From NCBI GenBank assembly GCA_013204105.1, contig JABMOM010000019.1, forward strand, positions 1 to 47,597: a stretch of 47,597 nucleotides of DNA, in the 5' to 3' direction. The DNA is from Flavobacteriales bacterium. Its GTDB lineage: Bacteria; Bacteroidota; Bacteroidia; Flavobacteriales_G; Salibacteraceae. Below are positions 12,601-20,408 of this stretch, piece after piece. Made by a program: the position numbers and the translations under genes. Under the pieces are notes generated by a model. That model was given only the letters and a program-made list of their open reading frames with translations, was not told the origin of the DNA and did not search any database. Position 1 is the stretch's first letter. Each line of letters opens with the position of its first letter.

Positions 12601-12643
12601 ATTGGAAATGCGTCGCGTGGATATCTTCCACCTTGCTCCCTGA
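9617..12643 (+). CDS. OmpA-family outer-membrane protein with PD40 repeats
   Basis: 1,008 residues. A signal peptide (about 1-20, ending LSQAQ) is followed by PD40/WD40-like beta-propeller repeats (about 40-290, motifs such as RLYFSRTL, KTLMFAS and TLYFSSNR). Several carboxypeptidase-regulatory-like or CNA-B-like modules follow (about 410-850, recurring as DGVTLRLYDENNNLIE and EGVRLELLDENQKVIE). A C-terminal OmpA/MotB peptidoglycan-binding domain occupies about 905-1008 (IYFNFNSVRLSNSDRYRL, VGHSCDLGD, SKMRAEIV), with the aspartate and arginine that bind diaminopimelate. The layout resembles PorE-type proteins but lacks an N-terminal TPR block. It would sit in the periplasm or outer membrane and tether the neighbouring PorP/SprF to the cell wall; that role is inferred. 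Confidence 0.85.
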   Translation: MNRLLLTTFLLLTFGLSQAQVGFRFESVEALSTVINGEYEENSPVFDPIDKRLYFSRTLHPDNKGGKTVGQDLWYSDFTDNAWSQPSNDLNKLNNYLNNSAIGLSKDGQRMYMLGTYIKKLSLQSGFSMTQKEDDGDWPRPSVIEVNSLNVKSPFYGGYMSSSEDMLIISMESSNSMGQEDLYVSLKTSEGWGKPIWMGDSINSAGYEISPYLFEDGKTLMFASTGHGGLGDCDIFYSYRLDSCWTHWSTPVNAGKKINSSAFDAFPFASGETLYFSSNRNDSLSNIYSAKNTLYFKEADILRLVFESFDSRAVDMKVDVKDQQGELVGSFFPGADDVIEITGLREKNEYTLTPSHPMLDLKLFNPQLLNKDGAYIEQLEYNDDGTLRLTPRLPEDVAAMPVLDRPEFEKGTQGIFEVDRTPISGIMLALVDADGKVYQYAQTQQKGAFTFADTPDSLDLKIQIVSDLEYIKNNGTIYYTDDQGEKLFKSVVNDNGEFKYQKIQAREMAQLKSLATVDTKMESEASQSAGVFSYENLPQDGVTLRLYDENNNLIEEVVTNEDGEFMFTKLRADQNFSIRPADELLAGGNLAFMDRNGNAVNSLEDSEYGFRYEALDPELIAGLRLLEEDYDDNRLAQNFVFTIGLYKYKNLPTDGISLHLLDDNDNIIETVTTDASGHFVFSMLKPNQNYRVQVVGVADTEMLETQLYFVDSDGTVNTAAIDPENLYAIEQLNDEYFFNISQINSDEAKELVTESFKDVKGRFDYKSLGKEGVRLELLDENQKVIETVYTDSNGNFIFNKLAKESEYFVRLAEQDEGLLDEARFVFENEANEELVQEGPTAAGFKFVTLAREDGSYAGMRLTENPELDISKFLPKEPQNINSSTPKTGKPGPDGEDVDHNDLKLKTIYFNFNSVRLSNSDRYRLNRVYPIIRNSGQPVLIVGHSCDLGDPMAAAEVSKMRAEIVKEYLMNLGMDPERIIIEGIGAPGEKLTFGQRLEMRRVDIFHLAP

Positions 12644-12683
12644 CATTTTCATGACACAATTGGTAGGCCATCGCTAGACTTTC

Positions 12684-13937
12684 GTGCCGGATTTGAAGCA
12701 CTTCAAAGTTATAGCGTTAACACACCGTCATCTGGGTCTAGACCTAGTAGGGAAGTTCCACGTGGAGCCGGAGGAACAAAAGAATCGGTTTGAGCAGGCC
12801 ATCGACCGCTTGGAAATCAGAGAATTCATGTTCCTGTCAACCTGCAACCGGGTAGAGTTCTTCTTTCGGTGTGCTCAACCACTCAGCGAGCGACTGGTCC
12901 GAGACCTTCTTTCGATATCCTACCCCCATCTTGCTAGTGAGGACATTGAATCGGCAGTGAGCGAAGCTCGTTTGCACACGGGTCTCGAAGCCATCCGTCA
13001 CGTCTTTCACGTAGCGAGCTCTTTGGACTCACTTGTCATTGGTGAGCGGGAGATCATTACACAAGTTCGTACGGCCTTTGAACGTGCGCAGGCTAATCGA
13101 TTAACCGGTGACTTCATCCGCCTTGCAATTCAAAAGGCAATAGAAACAGCAAAGCAGATCTATACCGAAACCGAGATCGCGACCAAGCCCATCTCCGTAG
13201 TGAACCTTGCCTATCGCAAACTTCTTGACCGCGACCTTACCAGCGAGCATTCGATACTTTACATCGGAGCTGGTCAAACTATAGAGGCCATCGCGGGTAA
13301 CTTGAAGAAGCATGATTTTAAATCTGTCAAAGTATTCAACCGTACCACCGAAAAAGCCGTGAAGCTTGCGGGAGTATTAGGAGGAGAAGGCTATGGATTG
13401 AATGACCTCGTCGCAAAAGCAGGCCATTTCGACGTAATCGTCACCTGCACCGGGTCTGATCGCCCTATTATAGATGCTGAGATCTTTAAAGCTATGGGCG
13501 TTCAGGGCAGAAAGACCGTCGTAGATCTAGCCATTCCGAATGACCTAGATGCATCTGTTTTGACGCATTTCGATATTGATTACATCAGCATAGAAGACCT
13601 CAAAGATGAGGCTAAGAACAACCTGCGTGAACGCGAGAAAGAAGTCTTCCACTGTGAGCAGCTGGTTGAACAGCGCCTCGAAGAATTCGAAGAAGCATTC
13701 AAGACGCGGAAATTAGAACTGGCCATGCAGGATATCCCTGCTTTGATGAAGGACATCAAACTCCGGGCTTTGGACAAGACCTTTGCAAAGGAGCTTCAAA
13801 CCATGAACCCGGAAAGCAGAGAAACCCTCGAGAAGATCTTGGACTACTTAGAGAAAAAGTATATTTCCATCCCTATGAAGATGGCCAAACAAGTCATGCT
13901 GGAACAAGACCTAAAAGACCCCATCATTGAGCGATAA
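12684..13937 (+). CDS. hemA: Glutamyl-tRNA reductase
   Basis: 417 residues, a usual length for the family. It reduces glutamyl-tRNA(Glu) to glutamate-1-semialdehyde, the first committed step of the C5 tetrapyrrole pathway, in the cytoplasm. The catalytic cysteine lies in FLSTCNRVEFF (Cys54). The SLVIGEREIITQVRTAF motif follows, then an NADPH-binding Rossmann segment (YIGAGQTIEAIAGNL, about 192-206), and a helical dimerisation region at the C-terminus. The start is GTG; no ATG in frame lies close by and MPDLKHFKVIALTHRH fits family N-termini. It overlaps the next gene by 11 bases, so hemA and the hemC-hemD fusion should be cotranslated. Only 40 bases separate it from the OmpA-family gene and no promoter is convincing there. 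Confidence 0.95.
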   Translation: MPDLKHFKVIALTHRHLGLDLVGKFHVEPEEQKNRFEQAIDRLEIREFMFLSTCNRVEFFFRCAQPLSERLVRDLLSISYPHLASEDIESAVSEARLHTGLEAIRHVFHVASSLDSLVIGEREIITQVRTAFERAQANRLTGDFIRLAIQKAIETAKQIYTETEIATKPISVVNLAYRKLLDRDLTSEHSILYIGAGQTIEAIAGNLKKHDFKSVKVFNRTTEKAVKLAGVLGGEGYGLNDLVAKAGHFDVIVTCTGSDRPIIDAEIFKAMGVQGRKTVVDLAIPNDLDASVLTHFDIDYISIEDLKDEAKNNLREREKEVFHCEQLVEQRLEEFEEAFKTRKLELAMQDIPALMKDIKLRALDKTFAKELQTMNPESRETLEKILDYLEKKYISIPMKMAKQVMLEQDLKDPIIER

Positions 13938-15492
13938 GATCCGAATCGGCAGCCGAGGAAGTGACCTCGCCTTGTGGCAAGCAAACTTCTTCCAGGAACA
14001 GCTTCAGCTCATCGATGTTGAATCGGAGATCATCATCATCAAAACCACCGGTGACAAAATCCAGCACCTGAGCTTCGATAAGATTGAAGGGAAGGGTTTC
14101 TTCACGAAGGAGATCGAAGAGTCTCTTCTTCGAGACGAGATCGACATTGCGATTCATTCGCACAAAGACTTGGAGACATCCAACCCTCCCGGGTTAACCG
14201 TTGCTGGCGTTTCGTATCGGGAAGACCCCTCCGAACTACTGCTGATCAGAAAAGAAATCGTCGACAAAAGCCAATTCCTCAACTTCAAACTGGGTGCTGT
14301 AATTGGCACTTCATCTGCGAGACGAAAAGCACAGATCACCGCGATGCGACCTGACATCACGATCAAGGACATCCGTGGAAACGTCCTGACGCGTATCAAC
14401 AAGCTTCGCTCAGGAGACTTCGACGCCATCCTACTTGCCTATGCTGGCGTGCATCGATTGGAGCTTGATCTAAACGACCTTCATGTCGAAAAGCTCGACC
14501 CCCGACTTTTCATCCCGGCTCCTGCCCAGGGCGTGTTAGCCTTTCAATGCAGAGAAAGTGACCAAAAAACCATCGATGTGGTAAAGCAACTTACCCACAG
14601 TGATGTAGCAGACGCCGTTTCCATTGAAAGGGGCATCTTGAGTGGTTTCGGAGGTGGTTGCCACATCCCCATCGGGGTATACGCAGCCCCTCATGCAGAT
14701 GGTTTTACGGTTTGGGCCACGTACGGAAAAGAATGGGAAAAATTCCCGGCACGCGTTCGCTTTGATGCCGCTGCAAAGGAGGACGCACTTTCAAGCTTTG
14801 GTGCGCTGAAAAATTGCGCGATGCCTTCCCAAGTCTTCATTTCACGGGAGCTTGGCGAAAATAACTACTTCCGCAGGGCATGTGATGCCTTGGGTATCAA
14901 ACTCACCGCTCAGTCGCTCATTGAGACTTCGACCCTCTCCTTTGAAGCGAATTCAGCTGAATACGATTGGCTCGTCTTCTCCTCATCGGCTGGAGTTCAT
15001 TCCTTCTTCGAGCAGGAATCGAAGGAGAAATGGTTCAATAAGCAATTCGCAGTAGCAGGTGATGCTACTGCCAGCGCGCTTGCGGCTGAAGGAATAGAGG
15101 CAGATTTCATTGGCCAAGGGAGTGATATGGAGGAAGTCTCCCTGGCGCTTGCGCAAAGCATTGGAGAAGCCAGAGCGCTATTTCCAAGTTCGAAGCGCTC
15201 GCTCGCCTCGCTTCAACGAGCGCTTGATGCTTCGCAGTGCCACATCGTTGTCTGCTATCAAACAACTCCTATTCACCGTGCCGTTGAAACGTATGATGCC
15301 TACGTCTTTACAAGCCCGAGCAACGTAGAATCTTTTCTCGAAGCTGGAAATAACATCCCTCAAGGATGCCGAGTGGTAGCAATCGGTCCCTCTACCGGCG
15401 CTGCGCTTCAAACATTAGGCGTCGATCACGTAGACGCAAGCATTCCCTCTGAACCAGAACTGATTGCGTTGTTGGCAGTCCAAAATGGATAA
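13927..15492 (+). CDS. hemC: Fused hydroxymethylbilane synthase / uroporphyrinogen-III synthase
   Basis: 521 residues, longer than HemC alone (about 310). Residues 1-about 297 are porphobilinogen deaminase: RIGSRGSDLALWQA, DIAIHSHKDL, GTSSARRKAQ, and the dipyrromethane-cofactor cysteine in FGGGCHIPIG (Cys245). Residues about 300-521 match the HemD fold, with VFISREL, DWLVFSSSAGVHSFF, VAGDATASAL and YVFTSPSNVESFL. One chain would therefore convert porphobilinogen to hydroxymethylbilane and close it to uroporphyrinogen III. The start is TTG, overlapping hemA by 11 bases; IRIGSRGS begins where HemC proteins normally begin. No hemE follows. HemD sequences diverge strongly, so the second activity is less certain than the first. 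Confidence 0.92.
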   Translation: MSDKIRIGSRGSDLALWQANFFQEQLQLIDVESEIIIIKTTGDKIQHLSFDKIEGKGFFTKEIEESLLRDEIDIAIHSHKDLETSNPPGLTVAGVSYREDPSELLLIRKEIVDKSQFLNFKLGAVIGTSSARRKAQITAMRPDITIKDIRGNVLTRINKLRSGDFDAILLAYAGVHRLELDLNDLHVEKLDPRLFIPAPAQGVLAFQCRESDQKTIDVVKQLTHSDVADAVSIERGILSGFGGGCHIPIGVYAAPHADGFTVWATYGKEWEKFPARVRFDAAAKEDALSSFGALKNCAMPSQVFISRELGENNYFRRACDALGIKLTAQSLIETSTLSFEANSAEYDWLVFSSSAGVHSFFEQESKEKWFNKQFAVAGDATASALAAEGIEADFIGQGSDMEEVSLALAQSIGEARALFPSSKRSLASLQRALDASQCHIVVCYQTTPIHRAVETYDAYVFTSPSNVESFLEAGNNIPQGCRVVAIGPSTGAALQTLGVDHVDASIPSEPELIALLAVQNG

Positions 15493-15565
15493 CTTTCCGC
15501 ACCAAACCCTGAGGTTGTTTTCAACGTATTTACCTTCATCGTCTAATACCTAAAACCCATTTCGC

Positions 15566-18500
15566 ATGAAGCGAATTTTACTCGCCACGTTCCTTGTACT
15601 TGCCGCACAGAGCAACTACGCACAATTCTCCACTAATGTCACCACACAGGATGCTTCCTGTTGGGATGCCAACGACGGTAGCTATACCATCGACAGCATA
15701 GCGGGGTGCTTTGCGCCTCTTTCCATCCAGATCGATTCAAATACATTTACGTTCGAAAACCTGACGAGTCCGAACTATACCTACCTGAATCATGGAGCGG
15801 GGACGGGCAACAATTACTCCTACTCCGTATGGGCGGGTGAAACCTCAGCGGGGCCTATTTATGTAGCTACGGGGACCTTTGAAGATTCCATCAGCTTTGA
15901 TTCCATCACACTCGTGGCTTCTGCGCCACAAGAAATGTGGGTAGCCTGCTTCGACGCTACGACGAGTGAAGTCATGTGGGCGCACGCCGGATCCGGTGGC
16001 GTTGGTTCTTATACCGCGGGTTATGCGGTCACAGGGGCAGGAGACAAAGCCTACGTTACTGGTTACTTCTTGGGCACGACTCAGATCGGCAATGCTTCGA
16101 TCACCTCTACGGGTGGATACCAAGGATTTATTGAAAGAGTTGCCCTACCAACGGGCATCGTGGATACGATTATTCAAGTCGGCGGTTCTGGGTCAGATGA
16201 GGGATACAACATTCAGTACGCCGCAGGGCGAATCTATCTTCTCGGCGACTATACAGGATCGATTACCCTAGCTGGAAACAGCTTTTCTTCCGCTGGTAAT
16301 TCCGATGCCTTCATCGTGGTCATGGACACGAACCTTACCACAGAGTTTTGGTCTGCCGCTGGCGGTGGAACAGGTTTCGATGTCTTGACAGATGTAGTGG
16401 CATATGAAAACAGCGGGACGGTCGAAAAGGTATACGTCACCGGTCGTTTTCAAAACAGCGCCATCTTTGGTTCCAATTCAATCTCTTCGTCCGGCAACGC
16501 TGACTTTTTTGTAGCTAGCATTGACACTACCGGAACATTTGGATGGCTGACACAAGGCGGTTCTACAGGAGCCGATTTTTGTACTTCCATTGACATCAAC
16601 GCCGCTGGCGATAGACTCTATGTCGCTGGTTCATGGGTAGGTGCTTTAAATTTTGGAGGACAGTTGTATACCGCTAACGTGGTGGACGATGCCTTCATCG
16701 GCTACCTCGATTCAGCAGGGACGCTCGATACCCTCTACGTCATGAGTGGATCGGGCCCTGATTTCATCTACGACCTGAAAAGTGTTGACGATGACTACTT
16801 AGTCTTCTCCGGACGTTTCGGAGGAGATATCACTTTTGGAGATACAACGCTTACTTCGAACGGCAACTACGACGCCATCGTCGGAAAGCTTGGGCCAAAT
16901 CAATTGGAAATCTGGGCGAAGAATTTCGGTGGGTCTGGGAACGATTCCTACAATTCAGTATGGGTGGGACCCGGACAACGTGTTCACTCAACCGGAAACT
17001 TCCGTGTCGATTGTTCCGCTTATCAGTCTGGCCTTGTGTCCGCTGGAGGTGACGATGTGGTCGTCACAAATGACAACCTTTTTGGCGGCATCGATACGAG
17101 CTTCACGGTGACCGGACTTACAAGTGGTATGTACACGTACACAATGACTGATTCGGCAGGAAACACTTGGATTGACACCGTTATGATTGGCGCACCCGAT
17201 TCATTCAACATCAGTGCAGTAATTGTGGATGCATCATCATCCTCTGCCACCGATGGGTCCATCGACCTCACGGTTAGCGGCGGAACGCCCGGTTATACCT
17301 TCAGTTGGTCTAATGGCGCAACTACTGAAGACATTGATAGCTTGATGTCAGGCAACTACTGCGTAACGGTAACAGACTCTATCGGCTGCACTGATACCGC
17401 TTGTTTCTTCGTTGATTCATCGCTGGTGGTTGGTCCCATGATCGTCACTTCTTCCGTCAATGACCTGTCTTGTTTTGGAGACAGCACCGGAAGCATTGAC
17501 CTTACTGTTACGGGAGGGCTTCCTCCTTATTCTTTCGCTTGGAGCACTGGCGCTTCTACCGAGGACCTTTCTGGTTTAGATGGTGGAACGTACACGGTGA
17601 CCGTGACAGACAATGACACCGCATCGTATATCGACAGCTTTGTAGTGGACCAACCCGATGAAATCGTGATTACAGGGGTCATTACGCCTCCTTCAAGCGG
17701 ATCATCCAATGATGGAGCAATCGATGCAACTGTGACAGGCGGCATTGCTCCTTACGGATTCCTTTGGAGTAACGCAGCCACTACAGAAGACCTTTCTGGA
17801 CTTTCCATTGGCAACTACACCTTGACTGTTACTGACACATCCGGCTGCTCCGCCGTCAAGAATTTCTTGGTGGATACGATCGCAAGCTTAAGCCTGGTGA
17901 GCGTTTCTGGTGATGTTACATGCATGAATACACTCAACGGGTCCATTGACTTGACCGTGATCGGTGGTGTGCCTCCTTTCACATTTGCGTGGAGCAATGG
18001 CGCCACTACAGAGGACATCTCGGGTCTTTCCGCCGGAGTGTACACCGTTACCGTTACGGATAGCGTCGCGCAATCTGGAACGCTCACCGATTCCATCGGC
18101 TCCAACCCAATCCATCCGGATCCTACGGTAGGACCTATTTCAGGTTCTGCCTCTGTTCAGGCCTGGACGAGCTACAACTACAGTGTACCTGTGACGAATG
18201 GATCGGTGTTCAACTGGAGCGCAATGGGCGGGGCCGTGACCTCCGCAGCAAGTAACGCTGCCAGCATCCAATGGAATGCTGGACCGTCTGGAACGATTAT
18301 GGTTTCCGAAACAGATGTCAACGGCTGTATGGCCAGTGACTCTCTGGAAGTAATCATCCTGTTCGTTGGCGTGGAAGAAACACATGAAAATGCCATTGCC
18401 GTTTTCCCAAATCCAGCAAGCGACATGATCCAAGTTCGGCTGCCAAATGGAACAGCGTCAGCTTTGATTCAATTGATAGACCTAAATGGGCAGCTTTTAA

Positions 18501-18622
18501 GGAGCGAAACAACCTTCAATGGCACATCGGCCATCAACGTGTCCGATCTTCCTGCAGGAAGCTATATAATGCGCCTGGAGGTAGCCGAGGCCGTGCTTCA
18601 CCAGACGATCATTATTCAATAG
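15566..18622 (+). CDS. Secreted protein with SprB repeats and T9SS type A sorting domain
   Basis: 1,018 residues. A signal peptide (MKRILLATFLVLAAQSNYAQ) is followed by a short SprB-like segment (ASCWDANDGSYTID). A long propeller-like region of SBBP type follows (about 80-510), with recurring phrases such as AYVTGYFLGTTQIGNASI, KVYVTGRFQNSAIFGSNSI and RLYVAGSWVGALNFGG. Four SprB repeats start near residues 563, 641, 716 and 792 (GSIDLTVSGGTPGYTFSWSN and variants). An Ig/PKD-like module follows, then a type A T9SS C-terminal domain (FPNPASDMIQVRL ... LPAGSYIMRLEV). The protein should cross the outer membrane by T9SS and have its sorting domain removed. A strong terminator follows. Its surface function is unknown; SprB repeats occur in gliding adhesins. 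Confidence 0.88.
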   Translation: MKRILLATFLVLAAQSNYAQFSTNVTTQDASCWDANDGSYTIDSIAGCFAPLSIQIDSNTFTFENLTSPNYTYLNHGAGTGNNYSYSVWAGETSAGPIYVATGTFEDSISFDSITLVASAPQEMWVACFDATTSEVMWAHAGSGGVGSYTAGYAVTGAGDKAYVTGYFLGTTQIGNASITSTGGYQGFIERVALPTGIVDTIIQVGGSGSDEGYNIQYAAGRIYLLGDYTGSITLAGNSFSSAGNSDAFIVVMDTNLTTEFWSAAGGGTGFDVLTDVVAYENSGTVEKVYVTGRFQNSAIFGSNSISSSGNADFFVASIDTTGTFGWLTQGGSTGADFCTSIDINAAGDRLYVAGSWVGALNFGGQLYTANVVDDAFIGYLDSAGTLDTLYVMSGSGPDFIYDLKSVDDDYLVFSGRFGGDITFGDTTLTSNGNYDAIVGKLGPNQLEIWAKNFGGSGNDSYNSVWVGPGQRVHSTGNFRVDCSAYQSGLVSAGGDDVVVTNDNLFGGIDTSFTVTGLTSGMYTYTMTDSAGNTWIDTVMIGAPDSFNISAVIVDASSSSATDGSIDLTVSGGTPGYTFSWSNGATTEDIDSLMSGNYCVTVTDSIGCTDTACFFVDSSLVVGPMIVTSSVNDLSCFGDSTGSIDLTVTGGLPPYSFAWSTGASTEDLSGLDGGTYTVTVTDNDTASYIDSFVVDQPDEIVITGVITPPSSGSSNDGAIDATVTGGIAPYGFLWSNAATTEDLSGLSIGNYTLTVTDTSGCSAVKNFLVDTIASLSLVSVSGDVTCMNTLNGSIDLTVIGGVPPFTFAWSNGATTEDISGLSAGVYTVTVTDSVAQSGTLTDSIGSNPIHPDPTVGPISGSASVQAWTSYNYSVPVTNGSVFNWSAMGGAVTSAASNAASIQWNAGPSGTIMVSETDVNGCMASDSLEVIILFVGVEETHENAIAVFPNPASDMIQVRLPNGTASALIQLIDLNGQLLRSETTFNGTSAINVSDLPAGSYIMRLEVAEAVLHQTIIIQ

Positions 18623-18650
18623 CATGATTGATCGAACATAAATGAAACAG

Positions 18651-18685
18651 AAGGCCCCGGTCTCCTCTTGGAGTAGGGGCCTTTT
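18651..18685 (+). terminator. Intrinsic terminator after the SprB-repeat gene
   Basis: Eight-base-pair perfect stem AAGGCCCC (18651-18658) with GGGGCCTT (18676-18683), followed by a short T run. It lies 29 bases after the stop codon of the + strand gene. Confidence 0.8.
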
Positions 18686-18801
18686 GCATGGTACCTGATA
18701 ACTTAATGGCCCGCCTCTAGCGGTGGCTGAGCACCAGCTAAAAAGTGCTTTGACAATACCCGCAGGCGCACGGCTCTACCCGCTGGGGTTCGGCCTATGA
18801 C
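18686..18801. other. GC-rich structured spacer between two terminators, unidentified
   Basis: No ORF of note. Several short complementary arms are visible: CCGC/GCGG (18711-18714 with 18720-18723), AGCAC/GTGCT (18730-18734 with 18745-18749), and alternative GCTG/CAGC pairing. The 7-mer TACCCGC occurs twice, 20 bases apart (18757 and 18777). I do not recognise it as tRNA, tmRNA or another known RNA. It could be a decayed repeat or a small RNA. Confidence 0.35.
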
Positions 18802-18839
18802 AAAACAAAAAGCCCTGTGTTGATTGAACACAGGGCTTT
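18802..18839 (-). terminator. Intrinsic terminator after the minus-strand T9SS cargo gene
   Basis: Thirteen-base-pair stem AAAGCCCTGTGTT (18809-18821) with AACACAGGGCTTT (18827-18839) and a GATTG loop. Read on the minus strand it is followed by a T-rich tail from the A-run at 18802-18810. It lies 22 bases past the stop of the 18861-20384 gene. Confidence 0.85.
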
Positions 18840-18860
18840 CACAATTAAATTTTTCAGGGG

Positions 18861-20384
18861 CTACTGCATGTATATCTTCTCTGTATGGACCTTGCCATTC
18901 ACGGTGAGCCGTGCGATGTACACACCACTTGACAGATCAGTAGAAGAGATGCTAACTGAGTTATCCATGTTTTGAATGTCCAGTACTTTTTCTCCTAAGA
19001 GATTGTAGAGTTCAACCTCAGATATGATCGAAGCAGCAACAAGTTGGATATGGGATCCGCTGTTCAAGATCTGAATGCTTTCCGCGCCAGCCTCATCAAT
19101 GCCGAATGGAGTTCCGACGAAGCAATCATCCACATTCACTGTCACGGACTCAACGCCCTTGCAACCAATCGCGTCAATGCCAGAAATGATGATGTCAATC
19201 GCGCCAGGTGTGTTTGGCGAAACGATTTGGACGTTAGAGGTAGTTGTCAACGTAGAGCCTGGGAATTTCCAGATATAGCTCAAGCAATCAGGGCAAGTAA
19301 CTGTGATCTCATCCGTTTCATCTAGACAGATCGCTGCTCCTCCAGAGCTCTGGGTTGCAGAGATAGAAGGGGCGGGAATAACGTTGATGGTAGCCGTTCC
19401 ACTCTTTGTACAACCTAAACGAGTAGCGACAACCGTGTAGGTTGTAGTAGTCGTAGGTGAGGCAACGACGTCTTTGGCGGTTGGGTCATCCAATGTAGCC
19501 CCAGGCGTCCACGAGAAAGATGTTCCATTTGACTGGCAGTTGATCATCGTACTCGTTCCGAAACAGATGCTATCATCTTCAATGTTAATCGTCATCGAAG
19601 GCAATACGCTGTTCACGGTGATTTCCAATGACTCAGAGCCCGTGCAACCATTGGTGTCCGTAACCACTACTGTATAGGTTGTTGTGGCAGATGGTGTCGC
19701 CTGAACCGACATGGATGTGCTGTCGTTCAAGGACGCTGAAGGTGACCATTCGTAGGTAGCAATTCCAGCCGCATTGGCTGTGAGGGTAGCCGTATTTCCT
19801 GCGCAGAGATACCCATTTGTAGCGTCGACCGAACTTGTGATTGTAACCGTTGGTCCGTCAGTAACGTCCAGCGAGATGCTGTCCATTCCCATGCAGCCGT
19901 TGCTGTCCATGACCGTAACGTGATAGGTGGTTGCCGAAGCTGGTGTGGCAATCACTGTGTCCGTGGAGTCGTTGTTCAGCGATCCTGAAGGAGTCCACAT
20001 GTACATGTCGTATCCTCCTGTGGCGACCAGTTCGGAACTGGAACCTTGACAAAACGAAGTGCCAGCGCTGGAAGTAATGCTGACAGTTGGATTAGCGTTC
20101 ACAACGATGGTGATGGATACGGTATCGGTATCAACCGGTACGATAGTGTAACCAAGTACGGTAATCGCATAGGTTCCAGGCGTTGTGGCACTGAAATTCA
20201 CGGAGTCTACAAAATTCGTATCAAGATTGATCGTATCACTCCATGCATATAGGTTCATTCCTGACGCTTTTATCCAGACTGACTCGCCAGGACAAATCGA
20301 ACTGTCTTCAAGGGTCACCGTCAATTGAGCGAACGAAGAAAAGCTGAATGCCAGCAAAACGATGAGGGTAGATAATCTCGCCAT
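18861..20384 (-). CDS. Secreted repeat protein with T9SS type A-like sorting domain
   Basis: 507 residues from the ATG at 20384; the longer frame upstream would add 20 residues ahead of an obvious signal peptide (MARLSTLIVLLAFSFSSFAQ), and a promoter overlaps that stretch. The mature part has about five Ig/PKD-like modules. Each has a cysteine near its start (SICPGES, SFCQGSS, YLCAGNT, SICFGTS, AICLDET) and a YTVVVTDTNGC-type end. The C-terminus (VELYNLLGEKVLDIQNM, then LSSGVYIARLTVNGKV) matches a type A T9SS sorting domain, although the usual NP motif at its start is missing. It is probably an extracellular protein; the function is unknown. It is convergent with the preceding cargo gene and has its own promoter and terminator. 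Confidence 0.85.
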   Translation of the reverse strand: MARLSTLIVLLAFSFSSFAQLTVTLEDSSICPGESVWIKASGMNLYAWSDTINLDTNFVDSVNFSATTPGTYAITVLGYTIVPVDTDTVSITIVVNANPTVSITSSAGTSFCQGSSSELVATGGYDMYMWTPSGSLNNDSTDTVIATPASATTYHVTVMDSNGCMGMDSISLDVTDGPTVTITSSVDATNGYLCAGNTATLTANAAGIATYEWSPSASLNDSTSMSVQATPSATTTYTVVVTDTNGCTGSESLEITVNSVLPSMTINIEDDSICFGTSTMINCQSNGTSFSWTPGATLDDPTAKDVVASPTTTTTYTVVATRLGCTKSGTATINVIPAPSISATQSSGGAAICLDETDEITVTCPDCLSYIWKFPGSTLTTTSNVQIVSPNTPGAIDIIISGIDAIGCKGVESVTVNVDDCFVGTPFGIDEAGAESIQILNSGSHIQLVAASIISEVELYNLLGEKVLDIQNMDNSVSISSTDLSSGVYIARLTVNGKVHTEKIYMQ

Positions 20385-20408
20385 AATTAGATTTTTAACG
20401 TAAACTCG

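Noticed and set aside
15193-15225. Palindrome as a transcription terminator
   Set aside because: It is inside a coding region, has no T-run after the stem, and the gene continues for another 260 bases.
15493-15565. Promoter before the SprB-repeat gene
   Set aside because: TTG at 15515 and TACCTTCA at 15531 are only 13 bases apart, and the -7 has two mismatches.
18686-18801. Possible tRNA, tmRNA or riboswitch in the cargo-gene spacer
   Set aside because: It contains GGTTCG, but no full cloverleaf, tmRNA tag or known aptamer motif could be assembled, so it is listed only as an unidentified structured spacer.
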